The position numbers were made by a program, and so were the translations under genes. Below the pieces are notes generated by a model. That model worked only from the letters and a program-made list of their open reading frames with translations, was not told the DNA's origin and made no database searches. Source: Geosiphon pyriformis (lineage: Eukaryota > Glomeromycota > Glomeromycetes > Archaeosporales > Geosiphonaceae). Taken from it: DNA of 64,000 bases. This document shows, piece after piece, positions 47,091 through 57,837 of the stretch. Every line of letters starts with the position of its first letter. Positions within the stretch are counted from its first letter, which is position 1. Location of the stretch: positions 1 through 64,000 of the forward strand of contig JAAOMT010000718.1 of NCBI GenBank assembly GCA_016748015.1, written 5' to 3'.

Positions 47091-47992
47091 AAGAAATTCT
47101 AGGAAATAGAGCTTACAAATTAAGATTGGATAACAAAATTTTAACCAAAGCAGCACATGGAGATCGACTAAAGCCATATTGCGACATCACACTACCATCT
47201 ACCAGTAATATTCCACAATTAGGAGTACAGAGAATATTAGTCTAACTAGATGAGATTTCACGAGATTTGGAACCAATAGTTATTATTAACAACAACACAT
47301 TAAATTGATCAATCAAAAGAATATATAAAGACATGATAGACACAACAGGAAATATCAGAAAAATGGAAATTACAGACAATATTTACACATTAGCACAACA
47401 ACTCTTTCAATTAATCCAACACCAGGAAATGGAAATTACAATCAACCAACAAACCATTTGATATCAAGATACTAGAAAGACATTGCAACTCAGAACACCA
47501 AAAAAAACTAAAGATATGGTGAACAAAATTATGGCGAAAGTAAAATTAGCAATAAAAAAATTGACAAAAGAGTCACTATATCAAGAGTTAACTAAAGAAA
47601 CTTGGAATTGGTGAATACAACAATTTCCAAGAAACTATTGTTATTTTTACTTGGAACAACACATAAATATCCAGAATCTATATACGGATAAAACAAAGCA
47701 ATTATTCAACAAAAGAATACTACAACAATTAGAACATTTTGTAAGAAAGAACAACTTATCCACACAAGCCCAAGCCATATACTGAATACACACAGCATTT
47801 TAGGATAAACCAGAAATATTGCTCAACAAAACAATGGATATGGTCACCAGTAATCAATTGGGAAAAATCACCAATGCTTAATTTGAAGAAATACAGACCT
47901 AAATAACACAAGTAATTCTCAAAAACAAAATCCAGGAAATACTTCAAGAGGGAGAATTACATGAGTTAGATTTCGACAGAGCTCAATATTAA
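47091..47992 (+). pseudogene. Element A C-terminal extension of Pol (unknown function)
   Basis: About 300 codons continue in frame after the integrase to TAA 47990-47992, just before the 3' LTR. It is rich in Gln, Asn, Lys and Ile with helical spacing (IYTLAQQLFQLIQHQEMEI, KIMAKVKLAIKKL, LEHFVRKNNLS, LGKITNA) and many in-frame stops. Element B has a related end (VEKFVRKNNLT, FTGAQF then stop, 55330-55598). There is no signal peptide, membrane helix or chromodomain, so I see no sign of an envelope. Function is unknown; similarity between copies suggests it was once selected. Confidence 0.6.
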
Positions 47993-48005
47993 AAGGAGGG
48001 AATAA
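47991..48005 (+). promoter_or_regulatory. Polypurine tract of element A
   Basis: AAAAGGAGGGAATAA immediately before the 3' LTR; the purine run primes plus-strand synthesis. The Pol stop codon (47990-47992) overlaps its first bases, so the coding frame uses the whole internal region. Confidence 0.8.
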
Positions 48006-48856
48006 TGTTACTCATAGAAATATAGGAAATATATTAGCATAATTATTAGCCAATCAGAAGTAAGCATAGTAAATATGGAATTCCAGGATTCCTCTCAGGA
48101 ATTGCAAGATTCCAGGAATTTCAGGATTCCCCAACGAGGAATTACAGGATTTCAGAATTCCAGGATTTTTCTCAAAGGAATCACAGGATTCCAGAAATTC
48201 CAGGATTCTTGTCATGAAAAATTGAGGAATTGAGAAATCTCAATTATGTATATATAATGGTAGTGTTAGAAACAGAAAAAACAGAATCGATACCACAGAA
48301 TCTTTAGCCTAAAAACAAAAATCATCAAATAAATAATTATTCTATATCTCAATCCACTCTCCACTATCAACACTTCATGTTGATAATAAGTGATACTTAA
48401 CCATACTGGAACAATAGCTCTTGATCACGGCTATTAATGGAATACTAATCTGCAAATTGCCTTGGCTTATTTCTTTTCTTTCTTTATTTTTCTCTTATTT
48501 TTCTTTATTTTATTTTGATTTATTATTGTGCACTAACCCATTGATTGAAAAGTGCTGATTACTGACATCAAGAATTGCCTGGTAAAAAACCCCTGCGAGA
48601 GGGTAGGACATGTACAGAAAATACAGATTACTTACCAGAAGATTGCCAGCTACCAAGCCGAGAAAAGAATTGACAGACTTGCGAGTCTGGGAAGCTACAG
48701 ATAAAACAACTATTGAATCTCTGTTCATTATACAAAGAACTCCATCAAAACCTTCAGATACAATGCTCGCAGAACCTCATCAACGGAAGTAGCTTCATGA
48801 GCACCAAGTTACAGGTTTGTTATTTACTTCAACAGCAGAAATAATCTCCTGTAACA
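48006..48856 (+). repeat. 3' LTR of element A (851 bp)
   Basis: Starts TGTTACTCATAG and ends CCTGTAACA. It has the same length and layout as the 5' LTR. A CpG seen as ACG in the solo LTR reads TG in the 5' LTR (AAGTGTAG) and CA in the 3' LTR (AAGCATAG), as expected from independent CpG deamination. Confidence 0.94.
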
Positions 48857-48860
48857 CTGC

Positions 48861-49574
48861 CATCCAACCAATTTACAAGATGTCATCACTCTCACTCGTG
48901 ATTTTGAGTCTGCAGAACAAGAAGCAAACCATACCCAAGCCATCAATTTAGTCATTAATAGAACCTCTGACATTGACACAAAGATAACCCAATTGAGTAA
49001 GAAACTAACTCAGAAAATTGAGGGATTCTTAGCCAGAACTACAGGAACCTATCAACCATCACAACAGAGAGAAAATAACAACAACAGATACCCACAGCAA
49101 CAGAACCGTCAGCAACAGCAACAACCCTAGAGAACCAATCCCCACAACTGTTACTACTGCCAAAAACCTAAACATATTGCGTGAGACTGCAGAAAGAAGA
49201 TCATAGACCAAAATCTAAGAAACCAATACCAGCAACCAAGATATTAGCAAAGCATGGTATTTCAATATCTCATACCTCAAAATCAACCACTCCAATATGC
49301 ACAACAAGTCCTGTATACTCAACCACTGCCCCAGAATTATTATCAACCATCACTAATAATACAAGCAATCCCTTACTATCAAACTCTTCTTTACAGTCAG
49401 CCCAGATCTCGAGCTATAGACTATAATCAGGGATGGAGAAATCCCAACAACAATCAGACACAAACCAGCAGTGGACCATTTTGACCAATTTCTCGTGGTC
49501 CTGTCCAATCTCGACTAGTACCAACTGGATACCCGAATCAAGCTTCCTATCTCAGTTTCACAGAAGACCAGAGT
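48861..49574 (+). pseudogene. Element B gag, 3' part with CCHC knuckle
   Basis: Resumes the B gag frame after element A: HPTNLQDVITLTRDFESAEQ, aligned with HPVDLPTTVIHARDFEAAEL in A. It then reads HTQAINLVINRTSDIDTKI, a Gln/Asn-rich stretch, and the knuckle CYYCQKPKHIA-stop-DC (about 49150-49190; one codon mutated to TGA). A long Gln/Pro/Tyr linker follows (about 49260-49560), with the same character as in A. Confidence 0.82.
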
Positions 49575-50312
49575 TTGGATAAATCTACACCTGTGGGAGG
49601 GAGAGATGTAAAACAAATCTCCCAACCTTCCAAGCAAATAAAAAACAATATCCCACCAGCCACTATTACCGAGGACACCACCCTAGCTACCATATTTCCT
49701 TTTGACATCAATAATTTAAACACCTATAGCCTTTTTAATGGAGCAGCCATCAATCAGGATAAACCAATAATGGTCTTATACACTGATGCCAAAGTCAGAA
49801 GAGTAAACATTAAATTAATCTTGGATAGCGGATCAGCCAGTAGCATAATTATGAAGCAGCTCATGGACCAACTAGGTCGCCGAGTAGACCATACTGCTAC
49901 CACCTAGATCATTACAGTAGATGGAAACACAAAAACCCTGATAGGAAAAATTGACAACTTCTCCTTTAAGATTAATGGAATTCAGATCTCTACCAAAGTA
50001 CTTGTCATAAAAACCACTCAATATCAAGCTCTAGTGAAAAACAATTGGTTGTCAAAAGCCAACATTACTCTTGACTGGAACACTCAAGAACTTCAACTCA
50101 CATTTAACAAACAGCATGCCTGAGTTCCAGCTATGTGCAGACACTTTAAAACCCAATGTACTAAGGAACTCCTTATTGAATTTGAAAACACACCACTGCC
50201 ACCAACTATCGAGACCTATCAGGTTTCATAAGTGGATGATTATTGAACTAAACTACTCCCACCACCAACCTGGGAAGAAAAAAGAAAAGGCAGAGCAGAA
50301 GAAAAACCCTAA
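49575..50312 (+). pseudogene. Element B protease
   Basis: Retropepsin-like domain: MVLYTDAKVRRVNIKLILDS (49770-49830) with LILDSGSASSIIMKQLMDQL, catalytic DSG near 49822-49830. After a TAG near 49905 it continues GKIDNFSFKINGIQISTKVLVI (pieces) and the region matching NDWLSKVNAMLDWN of A (here NNWLSKANITLDWN). It is in frame with RT at 52206. The active-site motif looks intact but stops interrupt the domain. Confidence 0.8.
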
Positions 50313-51110
50313 TTGTCATTACTAGAATACATAACTTCAGACCAAAAAAACTTATTTTATCAACCTCCAAGACTCATATGTGTCGATTGTGGAAAAAAGC
50401 TATCCACTATGGGCACATATATCGGAGACAATGAAAAATGGCCCACTGCCACCAAATACTACTGCAGACCTTGTGTACTAGAAAAATTTGGACAACCAAA
50501 ATGACAAGGCAAGTGAAACAACATGCTGTGCCTCACATGTGACAAGATCTTGCCTGATGAAGAACTCTGAAATAATGTGCTTGGCAGAAGAAGAAGATGT
50601 AACAAGGCTTGTCAATATACCATATTAATCAAAGATTGGATACAAAAAAGAACCCCCATTGAGGACACTTGGAAATGAGCACTCAATAGGCTGGACAGTT
50701 ATCTACACAATAACCACGAAATCTGGAGAATGACAAGTGCCAAAGCCAAAGGCGCCACACCCGAAAAGATATGAGAAATTAAGGACAACCCTTGGATGCC
50801 CGAATATAATAAACCTGACTACCCCACAGATGATTTCTTCACAGATGACCCAGATGCATTTTAGAACTGATATCAAGAATTGGCCCCAACTTGCAAAAAA
50901 CAAAAGCAAAGGTTGGCCAATTTGAATAACAAGCTGTGCAATCACTGTTTGATCTCCTGTCACTTCCAGTACTATGATGAATGTGATCTTATATTTAATC
51001 TGTCTCCAAGAATACTGTTTTCAATCACTGAACTACCTGAGCCCAAAGAAAAAGAGGTATTGATCACTGAGAACATATTGTTTTAAGATCCAACTGAGGA
51101 TACTGAAACA
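50313..51110 (+). pseudogene. Element B Cys-rich module
   Basis: Counterpart of 42677-43600 in element A: LICVDCGKKLSTMGT, YYCRPCVLEKFG, CLTCDKILPDEE, CNKACQYTILIKDW, IWRMTSAKAKGATPEKI and CNHCLISCHFQYYDECD. Cys spacing agrees with A apart from single losses (for example TYIGDN where A has TCCGDD). Stops interrupt it several times. Its conservation in two diverged elements argues it is a functional module of this element family. Confidence 0.65.
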
Positions 51111-51960
51111 GAACAGTATCTTATGTATTCCGATCTATCCAAAGAACTAGAGCTAAAATGGTACAGTGACAACGAGAAAGAAATCTGCCCCAAAAGAGCA
51201 CATGATACCAATGCTGGTTTTGACCTATGATACTCCAGGCAATTACCCATTATTATAGCCTTACATTCTTTTGTAAAAATAGATTTTAAGATAGTGTTAG
51301 AAATTTCTGTTAGTACAATGATACAAGTTGCCTTTCGATCTAGTCTAGCCAAGAAAAAAATTAACATAAAAGGAGAAATCATCAATGCTGGTTATATGAG
51401 AAACATCATCATAATGCTACAGAACAATTCAGACAGACCCTACAAAATAGAATCACAAGAAAAAATTGCCCAAGCTATTTTCCTACCCCTAGTCAAAATA
51501 TTCCAATTGACTCTGGTAACAACTTAAAAAGAATTAAGCCTCACTGCCTGAAGAATCAACGGATTTGAATCAAGTGGAAGAGAAAATGTACCAGTTAATT
51601 TCACAGAGAAAGACAGTGACCAGGTAGAATTTATCTACACTGACACTATTATCTCCATTCTCCTGTATTGACAATACATCCTTAAGATAAATTGAAAGAT
51701 CCAAGATCAAGTTCTGTTATTCAGAACCAGTCCCAAAATCTGTTTTTTAGCCAATGTTGCTAATTTATATCTACCAGCCAAAGCTTATAAACACTTCAAA
51801 ATCCCCATTTACAACCCAACAGAAGATGTCATTGAAATCCCCAAAAGAACTCTCGTCAGTTTCATATCCACAGATATTCAAAATCCTGAAAAACCCCAAT
51901 CCATTTCAGATTTCACACAATTATTCTTATTCTGTGATATTACCTCACAAGTATGGAATT
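51111..51960 (+). pseudogene. Element B dUTPase (degraded) and pre-RT region
   Basis: dUTPase motifs match element A but are damaged: NAGFDL then a stop (about 51210-51230), RSSLAKKKI (about 51339-51365), IINAGYM where IIDTGYV is expected (catalytic Asp to Asn, about 51382-51400), KIAQAIFLP (about 51463-51489) and RINGFESSGR for RGxxGFGSTG (about 51552-51582). The pre-RT beta linker follows, with stops (LPAKAYKHFKIPIYN-like, about 51770-51830). It shows that the dUTPase between protease and RT is shared by both elements and not an isolated capture. Confidence 0.85.
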
Positions 51961-53402
51961 TGCCAAAAGAAAGTTACTTGTTTACATCAGAAGAGATCAA
52001 TAAATTGAATTTAGGAAACTTAAGTATTCTACAACAAATACAACTCAAAGTTCTTCTGAATCAGTATGCCGATGTCTTTGCCAGTGAAAATGAGTTCGGA
52101 CACACTGACATTGTGAAGCATCAGATTGATACGAGAGATACTCAACTGATTAAGCAATGAGCTTACTGCGTACCTCTATCTGGCAATAACCTAATTAAGC
52201 AAGAAGTGCAACAGATGCTTGATAATGGCCTAATCAAAGAATTGTTAAGCCTTTGGTTTTTGCCAGTAGTCTTGGTCACCAAGAAAAATGGAAAAGTGCA
52301 ATTCTGCGTAGACTACAGGAAACTAAACAGTGTTACCCGAGGAGATAGTTATCCCACTTTTCTTATCCAGAAAATTCTGAACAGTCTAGAAAAAAAGAAA
52401 TGGTTCTCGTCATTAGATTTAGCAAGTAGTTACTGGCAAGTTGAAATAGACCCCAAAGACAAAAGAAAAACAGTGTTTACCACTTGAAATAGAAACTTTG
52501 AGTTTAATGTAATGTCTTTTGGACTTTGCAACACTTCCGCCATGTTCCAATACCTCATAGATATTATATATAAAGGAATCCTATGGAAATCAGTCATAGT
52601 ATATCTAGATGATACCAATGTCTTCTCTGAAATGTGTGACAATCATTTGCTCTATTTGCAACAAGTCTTTGAATGCCTTCATAATGCCAGATTGAAACTC
52701 AATCCCAATAAATGCTTCTTTGGAAAAACTGAGTTAAAATTCCTAGGACATGTAATCAGCAAAGACAGAGTCAAACCCAATTCAGATAAAATCCAAAAAG
52801 TCAAGAATTTTCCAGCCCCAATCAACCTCAAAGAATTACAAGGATTTCTAGGATTGGCAGGATATTATCATCTATTTGTTAAAGATTTCTCGAATATCAC
52901 AAAACCACTCCATCATTTGTTGTCCAAATACATACCGTACTTGTGAAAGGAAGATCAACAGAAGGCATTCGACTATCTCAAGCAGTAATTGATTACATCT
53001 CCAATCCTGATTTATCCAGATTTCACTAAACAGTTTATTGTCACTACAGACGCCTCGAAAAATGTTCTAGGAGCAGTCTTATTACAGATAGGACCGGACA
53101 ATAGAGAACATCCAGTTGCCTATACTAGTCGCAGCACAAGCCCAACAGAAAAGAATTACAGCACAACAGATCTGGAATGTCTCACCATTTATTGGGCCAT
53201 ACAGACTTGGAAACATTACCTCAGTCAACTATTTGACTTATATACTGACCACAAAGAACTTATTTGGTTACTCAACAATTCACAACTAGAAGAAAAATAT
53301 GCGAAATAGAGTACTTATCTACAACAATTCCCACTTAAAGTCTATTACAAAGAAGGATCCAAGAACACCAATGCCGACAGTTTGTTGAAGATGCTACAAA
53401 CC
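51961..53402 (+). pseudogene. Element B reverse transcriptase and RNase H
   Basis: RT: HQIDTRDTQLIKQ, MLDNGLIKELLSLWFLPVVLV, FCVDYRKLNSVTRGDSYP, FSSLDLASSYWQVEI, MSFGLCNTSAMFQYL, and an intact palm box YLDD (52602-52613), then KCFFGKTELKFLGHVIS and LQGFLGLAGYYHLFVKDFS. Motif A reads LDLASSYWQ, where A has LDLDSGYWQ. RNase H: VTTDASKNVLGAVL, EKNYSTTDLECLTIYW, DLYTDHKELIWLL, and SKNTNADSLLKML at the end. It is broken by stops near 52158, 52486, 52946 and 53307. It is otherwise in one frame with the B protease. Confidence 0.86.
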
Positions 53403-54800
53403 TAATCCCAGACTCATGAATACACTCACTTATCAATAACTATATCAGTACTTATTGACACTACATTTCAAGGAGATATTATCTCAACAGGAACAAAGTA
53501 CCATATGAAAACAAGCCCAAAATTATTTTATTTAAGACAACCAACTATATCGACAAGAACACCAAAACCATTCTACTCCACAACGACTAATCAAGGACAG
53601 TAAAAGAGAAACTATATTATATAGCATACACTTAGATCCAATGTTAGGACACTTTAACAAAGATGCTACTCTTGAAAAAACACTAAATTTATACTATTGA
53701 CCAATGATGTACAAAGACATTTTCGAATACATACTCAATTGTGATGCATGTCAGCAAAGAGGAGGAGCAAGATCAACAGAACCACTTCAACCCATTCCAG
53801 TTAGAAATTTATTTGATAGAATTGGGATTGATTTGGTTGGTCCTCTTTCAATTACATCCAAAGGAAATTGGTACATTACTGTAGCTGTAGACTATCTTAC
53901 AAAATGGCCAGAAGTTAGAGCAATCCAAGTAGCTGATGCCAAAACAGTAGCCAAATTCATACACCAAAATCTAATTTGCAGACATAGATGCCTGAAAGAA
54001 TTGCTATTTGACCAAAGAACACATTTTGTCAATAATACACTAACAGAATTAAGCCAACAGTTTGGTATAAAACATCCTCTATCGTCACCATACCACCCAC
54101 AAACAAATAGACTGGTAGAATGATTTAACCGAACACTTTGTGAAGCACTAACAAAAATAAGTCAAGAGAATGAACAAGAATAGGACTTATTCATACCTTC
54201 AATACTCTTTGCATACTGAACACTAAAACAAAATACAACACAATTCACATCATTCGAACTAGTCTATAAAAGAAAAGTGACATTACCTATCAAACAAGAA
54301 ATATTGTCCTACCCAACAGAAACAATCACCAAAGAGAATTTCAAAGCTACCTTACACCAAAGAACATACCAGCTAATAAAAATGTTAGAAAACAACTGAA
54401 AAACAGCAGCTGATAATATTAATAATGCTCAAAAATGGCAAAAGGAAAGACATGACAATCACCTGCTTGAACAACCAATGGAATTTAAGATTGGAGACCA
54501 AGTACTGTTACATTATACAAAAGCTGAGAAACAGTAGAGTGGAAAGTTCAACCCAAAGTGGGACAGTCCATTTCACATACATGAAGCTTTAAGAAATAGA
54601 GCTTACAAACTACAATTGAAAAACACGATTTTAAAGAAAGTAGTGCATGGAAATCGGTTAAAAATTTATCATGCAAAACAGGAATTATTGTCATTAGTAC
54701 CTCAACTAGGAACACAAATTTCATTAATTAGACCAGAAGATATACCACAAGATCTGGAACCAATCATCATTATTGAAACATAGACAATGGGCAGCAAATT
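53403..54800 (+). pseudogene. Element B integrase and GPY/F-like module
   Basis: It lies in a different frame from RNase H, so there is a frameshift between about 53400 and 53700. The zinc domain ends CDACQQRGG (about 53740). The catalytic triad is complete: IGIDLVGP (Asp about 53828), LLFDQRTHF (Asp about 54010) and RLVE directly followed by a TGA (Glu about 54118). Downstream, with stops, come WQKERHDNHL, FKIGDQVLLHYTKAEKQ, GKFNPKWDSPFHIHEALRN and AYKLQL, matching the GPY/F-like part of element A. Confidence 0.83.
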
Positions 54801-55598
54801 AAATTGGGGAATTCAAATATATATAGCATCCAAAAAGCAGCAAGAAATAATAGAAATTTTAACATGGACTTTTCAGATTAAATTTTAAAATTATCTAAAC
54901 AATTATTTGAAACAATTCAAAAATCTCCTGTTCAGATAAAAATAACAATTAATAAAAAAGAGATATGGTATAAAAATAAGAGCAAGAGAGGAGAGGACAA
55001 GAATTCAATTAAAACTAAATGTTTCCTCCCCTACCCACCATCCAAAAGGCAATGTTGGAGGAAAAATTGCCTTTAGGCAAAAGGTAGAAAAGAAAGAGGC
55101 AAAGAATAAAAAAAAGATTACAAAAGAAGATACTTGGTCCCTGAGCTTGAAAAAATAAAAGAAGCTTTAGCTCATAAGACCAAACTTCCTAAAACAGGGG
55201 AGTAGACACCTGACAATACCCAGAAATGGAAAGAAAAACTTCCTCTAGCATATTGGTTCTACAAAATTGGAAAACAGCTTGACTTGAAAACATTATACAA
55301 AGACCTCAGCCAGAAAATATTCAACAAAGAAGCAATACAACAAGTAGAAAAGTTCGTAAGGAAAAACAACTTGACCCTATATTACAAAGCAGCATACCGA
55401 CTATATGCCACTTTTCAATATTGTCCAAACGTACTGTTGTATGAATCAATAAAGATGATAATAGTTAACAACATAGGATGAATTACTAATTAACAGTTCG
55501 AAGACCTACAAAAAACAATACTCGATGCAATCATCGAACATTACACAAACAAAGACATAGGAACAGATATATATGATTTCACAGGAGCTCAATTCTAA
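54801..55598 (+). pseudogene. Element B C-terminal extension
   Basis: Stop-ridden region corresponding to the extension of element A. A Lys-rich first half (about 54890-55150, with a possible inserted or diverged segment LPYPPSKRQCW) is followed by an open 65-codon part (55284-55481: LYKDLSQKIFNKEAIQQVEKFVRKN-type, shown in part). It ends IYDFTGAQF then TAA at 55596-55598, aligned with LDFDRAQY then TAA in A. Function is unknown. Confidence 0.55.
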
Positions 55599-55612
55599 AA
55601 AGAGAGAGATAA
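55596..55612 (+). promoter_or_regulatory. Polypurine tract of element B
   Basis: TAAAAAGAGAGAGATAA lies directly before the 3' LTR, with the Pol stop overlapping it, the same arrangement as in element A. Confidence 0.75.
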
Positions 55613-56644
55613 TGTTACCCAAGTAGAAAAACTGATTCAAAATTATGAAAAAATGTAACCAAAATGTGACCAAAACATAACATAACACAAAATAGTGTGC
55701 AATAATGTTGAATAATATGTTATAATGTAGGATAATGTGTTATAATGCAGGATAACACAGAATAACATGTAATAACATCAAATAACGTGTTATAACATAG
55801 AATAACTAGTAATAACGTAAAAAAACAAAGCAATAACAGAAATAACAAAGCAATAACTAGTAATAGTGAAACAATTGAAAGCAATTCTGTAAAACCAAAA
55901 AAATGTATAAAAGCAAGTAGTAGTAGAAGTTAGAAAAAAAGACAGATAGATATGAACTTCTAGACAAAAATCAAATATCCATATTTTTTTATTATTTATT
56001 ATCTTCCCTATTTCATCTTCTGAAATAAACCAATTATTAAAGAAATTAGAATCACAAATTCATGTTCTTGAATTTCATGGAATTTACATGAATTAACTCT
56101 TGTCTTGTATCTTTGTTCTAGGACAGATGCTCTTAGCATAACCATCTCGAACTATTAACAATTTGGATTAATTGTTCTTGATCATAGTAATTAACAATAC
56201 TAATTTATCTTTTTTTTCTTTTCTTTTCTTTTTCTTTTCTTTTTATTTTTTATTTTTTTGTGGAGTGGCAACATAGTAAAATTAACTGTCTGAAAATAGA
56301 CTTCGTGATAGCCTGGTAAAAGAGGGAAGCTCCCCCTAAGTTTTGAATATTAACATTATCTTGTTAACTTACCAGAAGGGTGAAAAGACAATGCCAGACC
56401 CTAATGGCTGCGCTTGTTAGCTCAGAGAAAAAAGCTCACATTTACGGAAAATATTACAATTGACAAAAGACAAACTCTGTGCCTTATAACCAAAAAACTC
56501 AACAGGTAAAATCACATCCAGGAATAGACCTTCAGAGACTGATAATTAAGACTAAGCCAACAGAATTACATGAAAGACGCATCATCAATAATTGAGAGCA
56601 CCAAACATTACCATTTCCTATACCTACTAAGTTTACCTGTAACA
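55613..56644 (+). repeat. 3' LTR of element B (1032 bp)
   Basis: Starts TGTTACCCAAGTAG and ends CCTGTAACA. It has the same degenerate AATAAC/TTATAAC array and the same order of sequence words as the 5' LTR, but the T-tract here is a broken TTTTCTTTTC run (about 56209-56258). Confidence 0.93.
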
Positions 56645-56648
56645 GCAT

Positions 56649-57837
56649 TAGGGTTAATGAGTTGGTTTCTTCCACTTTGGTGAAATTGCAAGTGATTGCT
56701 TTAGTTTTGGAATGTGTTTCTTCTCACAGTTCTGTTGTGGTTTATTCGAACAGTCAGACTGCCTTAGATGCTTGTGCTGTTGAATCAGTTTTGGCTTCTC
56801 TGAACTTCTATAACTATTGCTGGATGGAGCAGTATGGTATTGTAAATCTGATTAGAAATAAAAGGCTTAATGTTTCTTGGCATAAGATTAAAAAACATTC
56901 GGGTGTTATAAGTAATGACTGTGCTAATAAATTGGTTGATTCAGCTGCAAGTTCAAGTTTGGTGCTTCCTGTTTTGATTAAGAAAATATTCATAGAGACT
57001 GGTGGGGTGGTGGTGTCTGGTAATGTTCAGCATTTTGCTCAGAGTATTTTTAGGACTGTAAATCATGCTGGTTAAGAGGTTGGACTCAGTTTTGCTGTTA
57101 TTAACAGTGGTATAATTGGTGATGTGGATTGGGTTTGTTCTGCTTCGGTCTAACATCCTGACTCATATATAATAGCTGGATTTACCAGCAAGCCTATTGC
57201 TGGTCTGTGCTCATATTTTTTGAAAGCTCTATACTACTGTTTGCCAGTTGCTATGTGGAAGCACTTGTATAATAGGGATTATCCAAGTGTTTTGTGTCTT
57301 GATTATGAGAAGATAGAAAGCTCTAATCACTTTTTTGTGTGTGCATTCAACTCTAATGTCCATAAGGATCTGCTTGCTTCCCATTTAGCTAAGTAGCACT
57401 CTATGTCCGATTTGGGTCTTCCTTTGTCTTGAATCTCACAAGTGTTTTCTTTGTGCATTTCTGATAATATGTTATATACTGCTTTAAGCAAAGACTTTTT
57501 ATTCAGGGATTGGTATCTGAAAACTGTAGCTGTTTTGGATGATGCTAAGTCTGCAGGAAAAGTTATTATTGACTTTGTTTGAAATTTTGGTGCTGCTCAT
57601 CATGCTGAAATATGGATGGTTAGAGCCAAATATAGGGCCTTCATAGAGAAAAGTGGTTTGATTCATTGTAATAGTTCTGTTTTTCCTGTAACCCATGGTC
57701 TGTTGTTTTTGCTTTCAACTGGAATAGTTAGATTGCTTAGAGTTATTGAAGCAATAGGTATCTGTTTTGGTTTTCATAAATCCTGCTGTTTTTTTTCTGG
57801 TTTTGATAGTGTGGTGTCTATTATGATAGATTCATAG
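56649..57837 (+). pseudogene. LINE-3 ORF2, 3' segment: rest of RNase H and C-terminal finger
   Basis: Resumes the ORF2 frame after element B: RVNELVSSTLVKLQVIALVL (Glu position replaced by Lys), VVYSNSQTALDACA (Asp to Asn), HKIKKHSGVISNDCANKLVD. The finger CLDYEKIESSNHFFVC near 57297-57344 has lost its second Cys (CLFC in LINE-4 reads CLDY). The conserved C-terminal tail ends at TAG 57835-57837. Stops include TAA near 57073 and TGA near 57430. The total ORF2 frame without element B is 1553 codons. Confidence 0.85.

Larger units (their letters stand above)
38599..48856 (+). mobile_element. Element A: inner LTR retrotransposon with single-frame Gag-Pol and dUTPase
   Basis: LTRs 38599-39449 and 48006-48856 are both exactly 851 bp (TGTTAC...TGTAACA). 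The flanking 4-bp duplication is CCGC (38595-38598) and CTGC (48857-48860), one transition apart; removing A plus one copy (10262 bp) rejoins gag of B in frame. The primer-binding site is at 39452 and the purine tract at 47991. All coding parts lie in one frame from ATG 39509 to TAA 47990-47992 (2827 codons): Gag, protease, Cys-rich module, dUTPase, RT, RNase H, integrase and extension. It is inactive: in-frame stops and Asn in the RT and integrase active sites. Confidence 0.94.
36220..56644 (+). mobile_element. Element B: outer Ty3/Gypsy-type LTR retrotransposon, host of element A
   Basis: Bounded by LTRs 36220-37293 and 55613-56644 that start TGTTACCCAAGTAG, with CATAACA/TGTAACA ends. It is flanked by a degenerate 4-bp duplication (GTGT at 36216-36219, GCAT at 56645-56648, both differences transitions). 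Removing B and one duplication copy (20429 bp) puts 32750 and 56662 of LINE-3 in the same frame. Without the nested A element it is about 10.2 kb. Domain order: gag with knuckle, protease, Cys-rich module, dUTPase, RT, RNase H, integrase, C-terminal extension. It is inactive through many stops, at least one frameshift between RNase H and integrase, and the insertion of A. Confidence 0.93.

Noticed and set aside
47091-47992. Envelope gene of an endogenous retrovirus
   Set aside because: No signal peptide, membrane helix or furin-like site; the region is in frame with Pol and polar. The element is an ordinary LTR retrotransposon with added domains.
36220-56644. Two tandem LTR elements side by side
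   Set aside because: Gag of B is split exactly at element A with duplication and frame restored, and both B LTRs lie outside A; it is a nested insertion.
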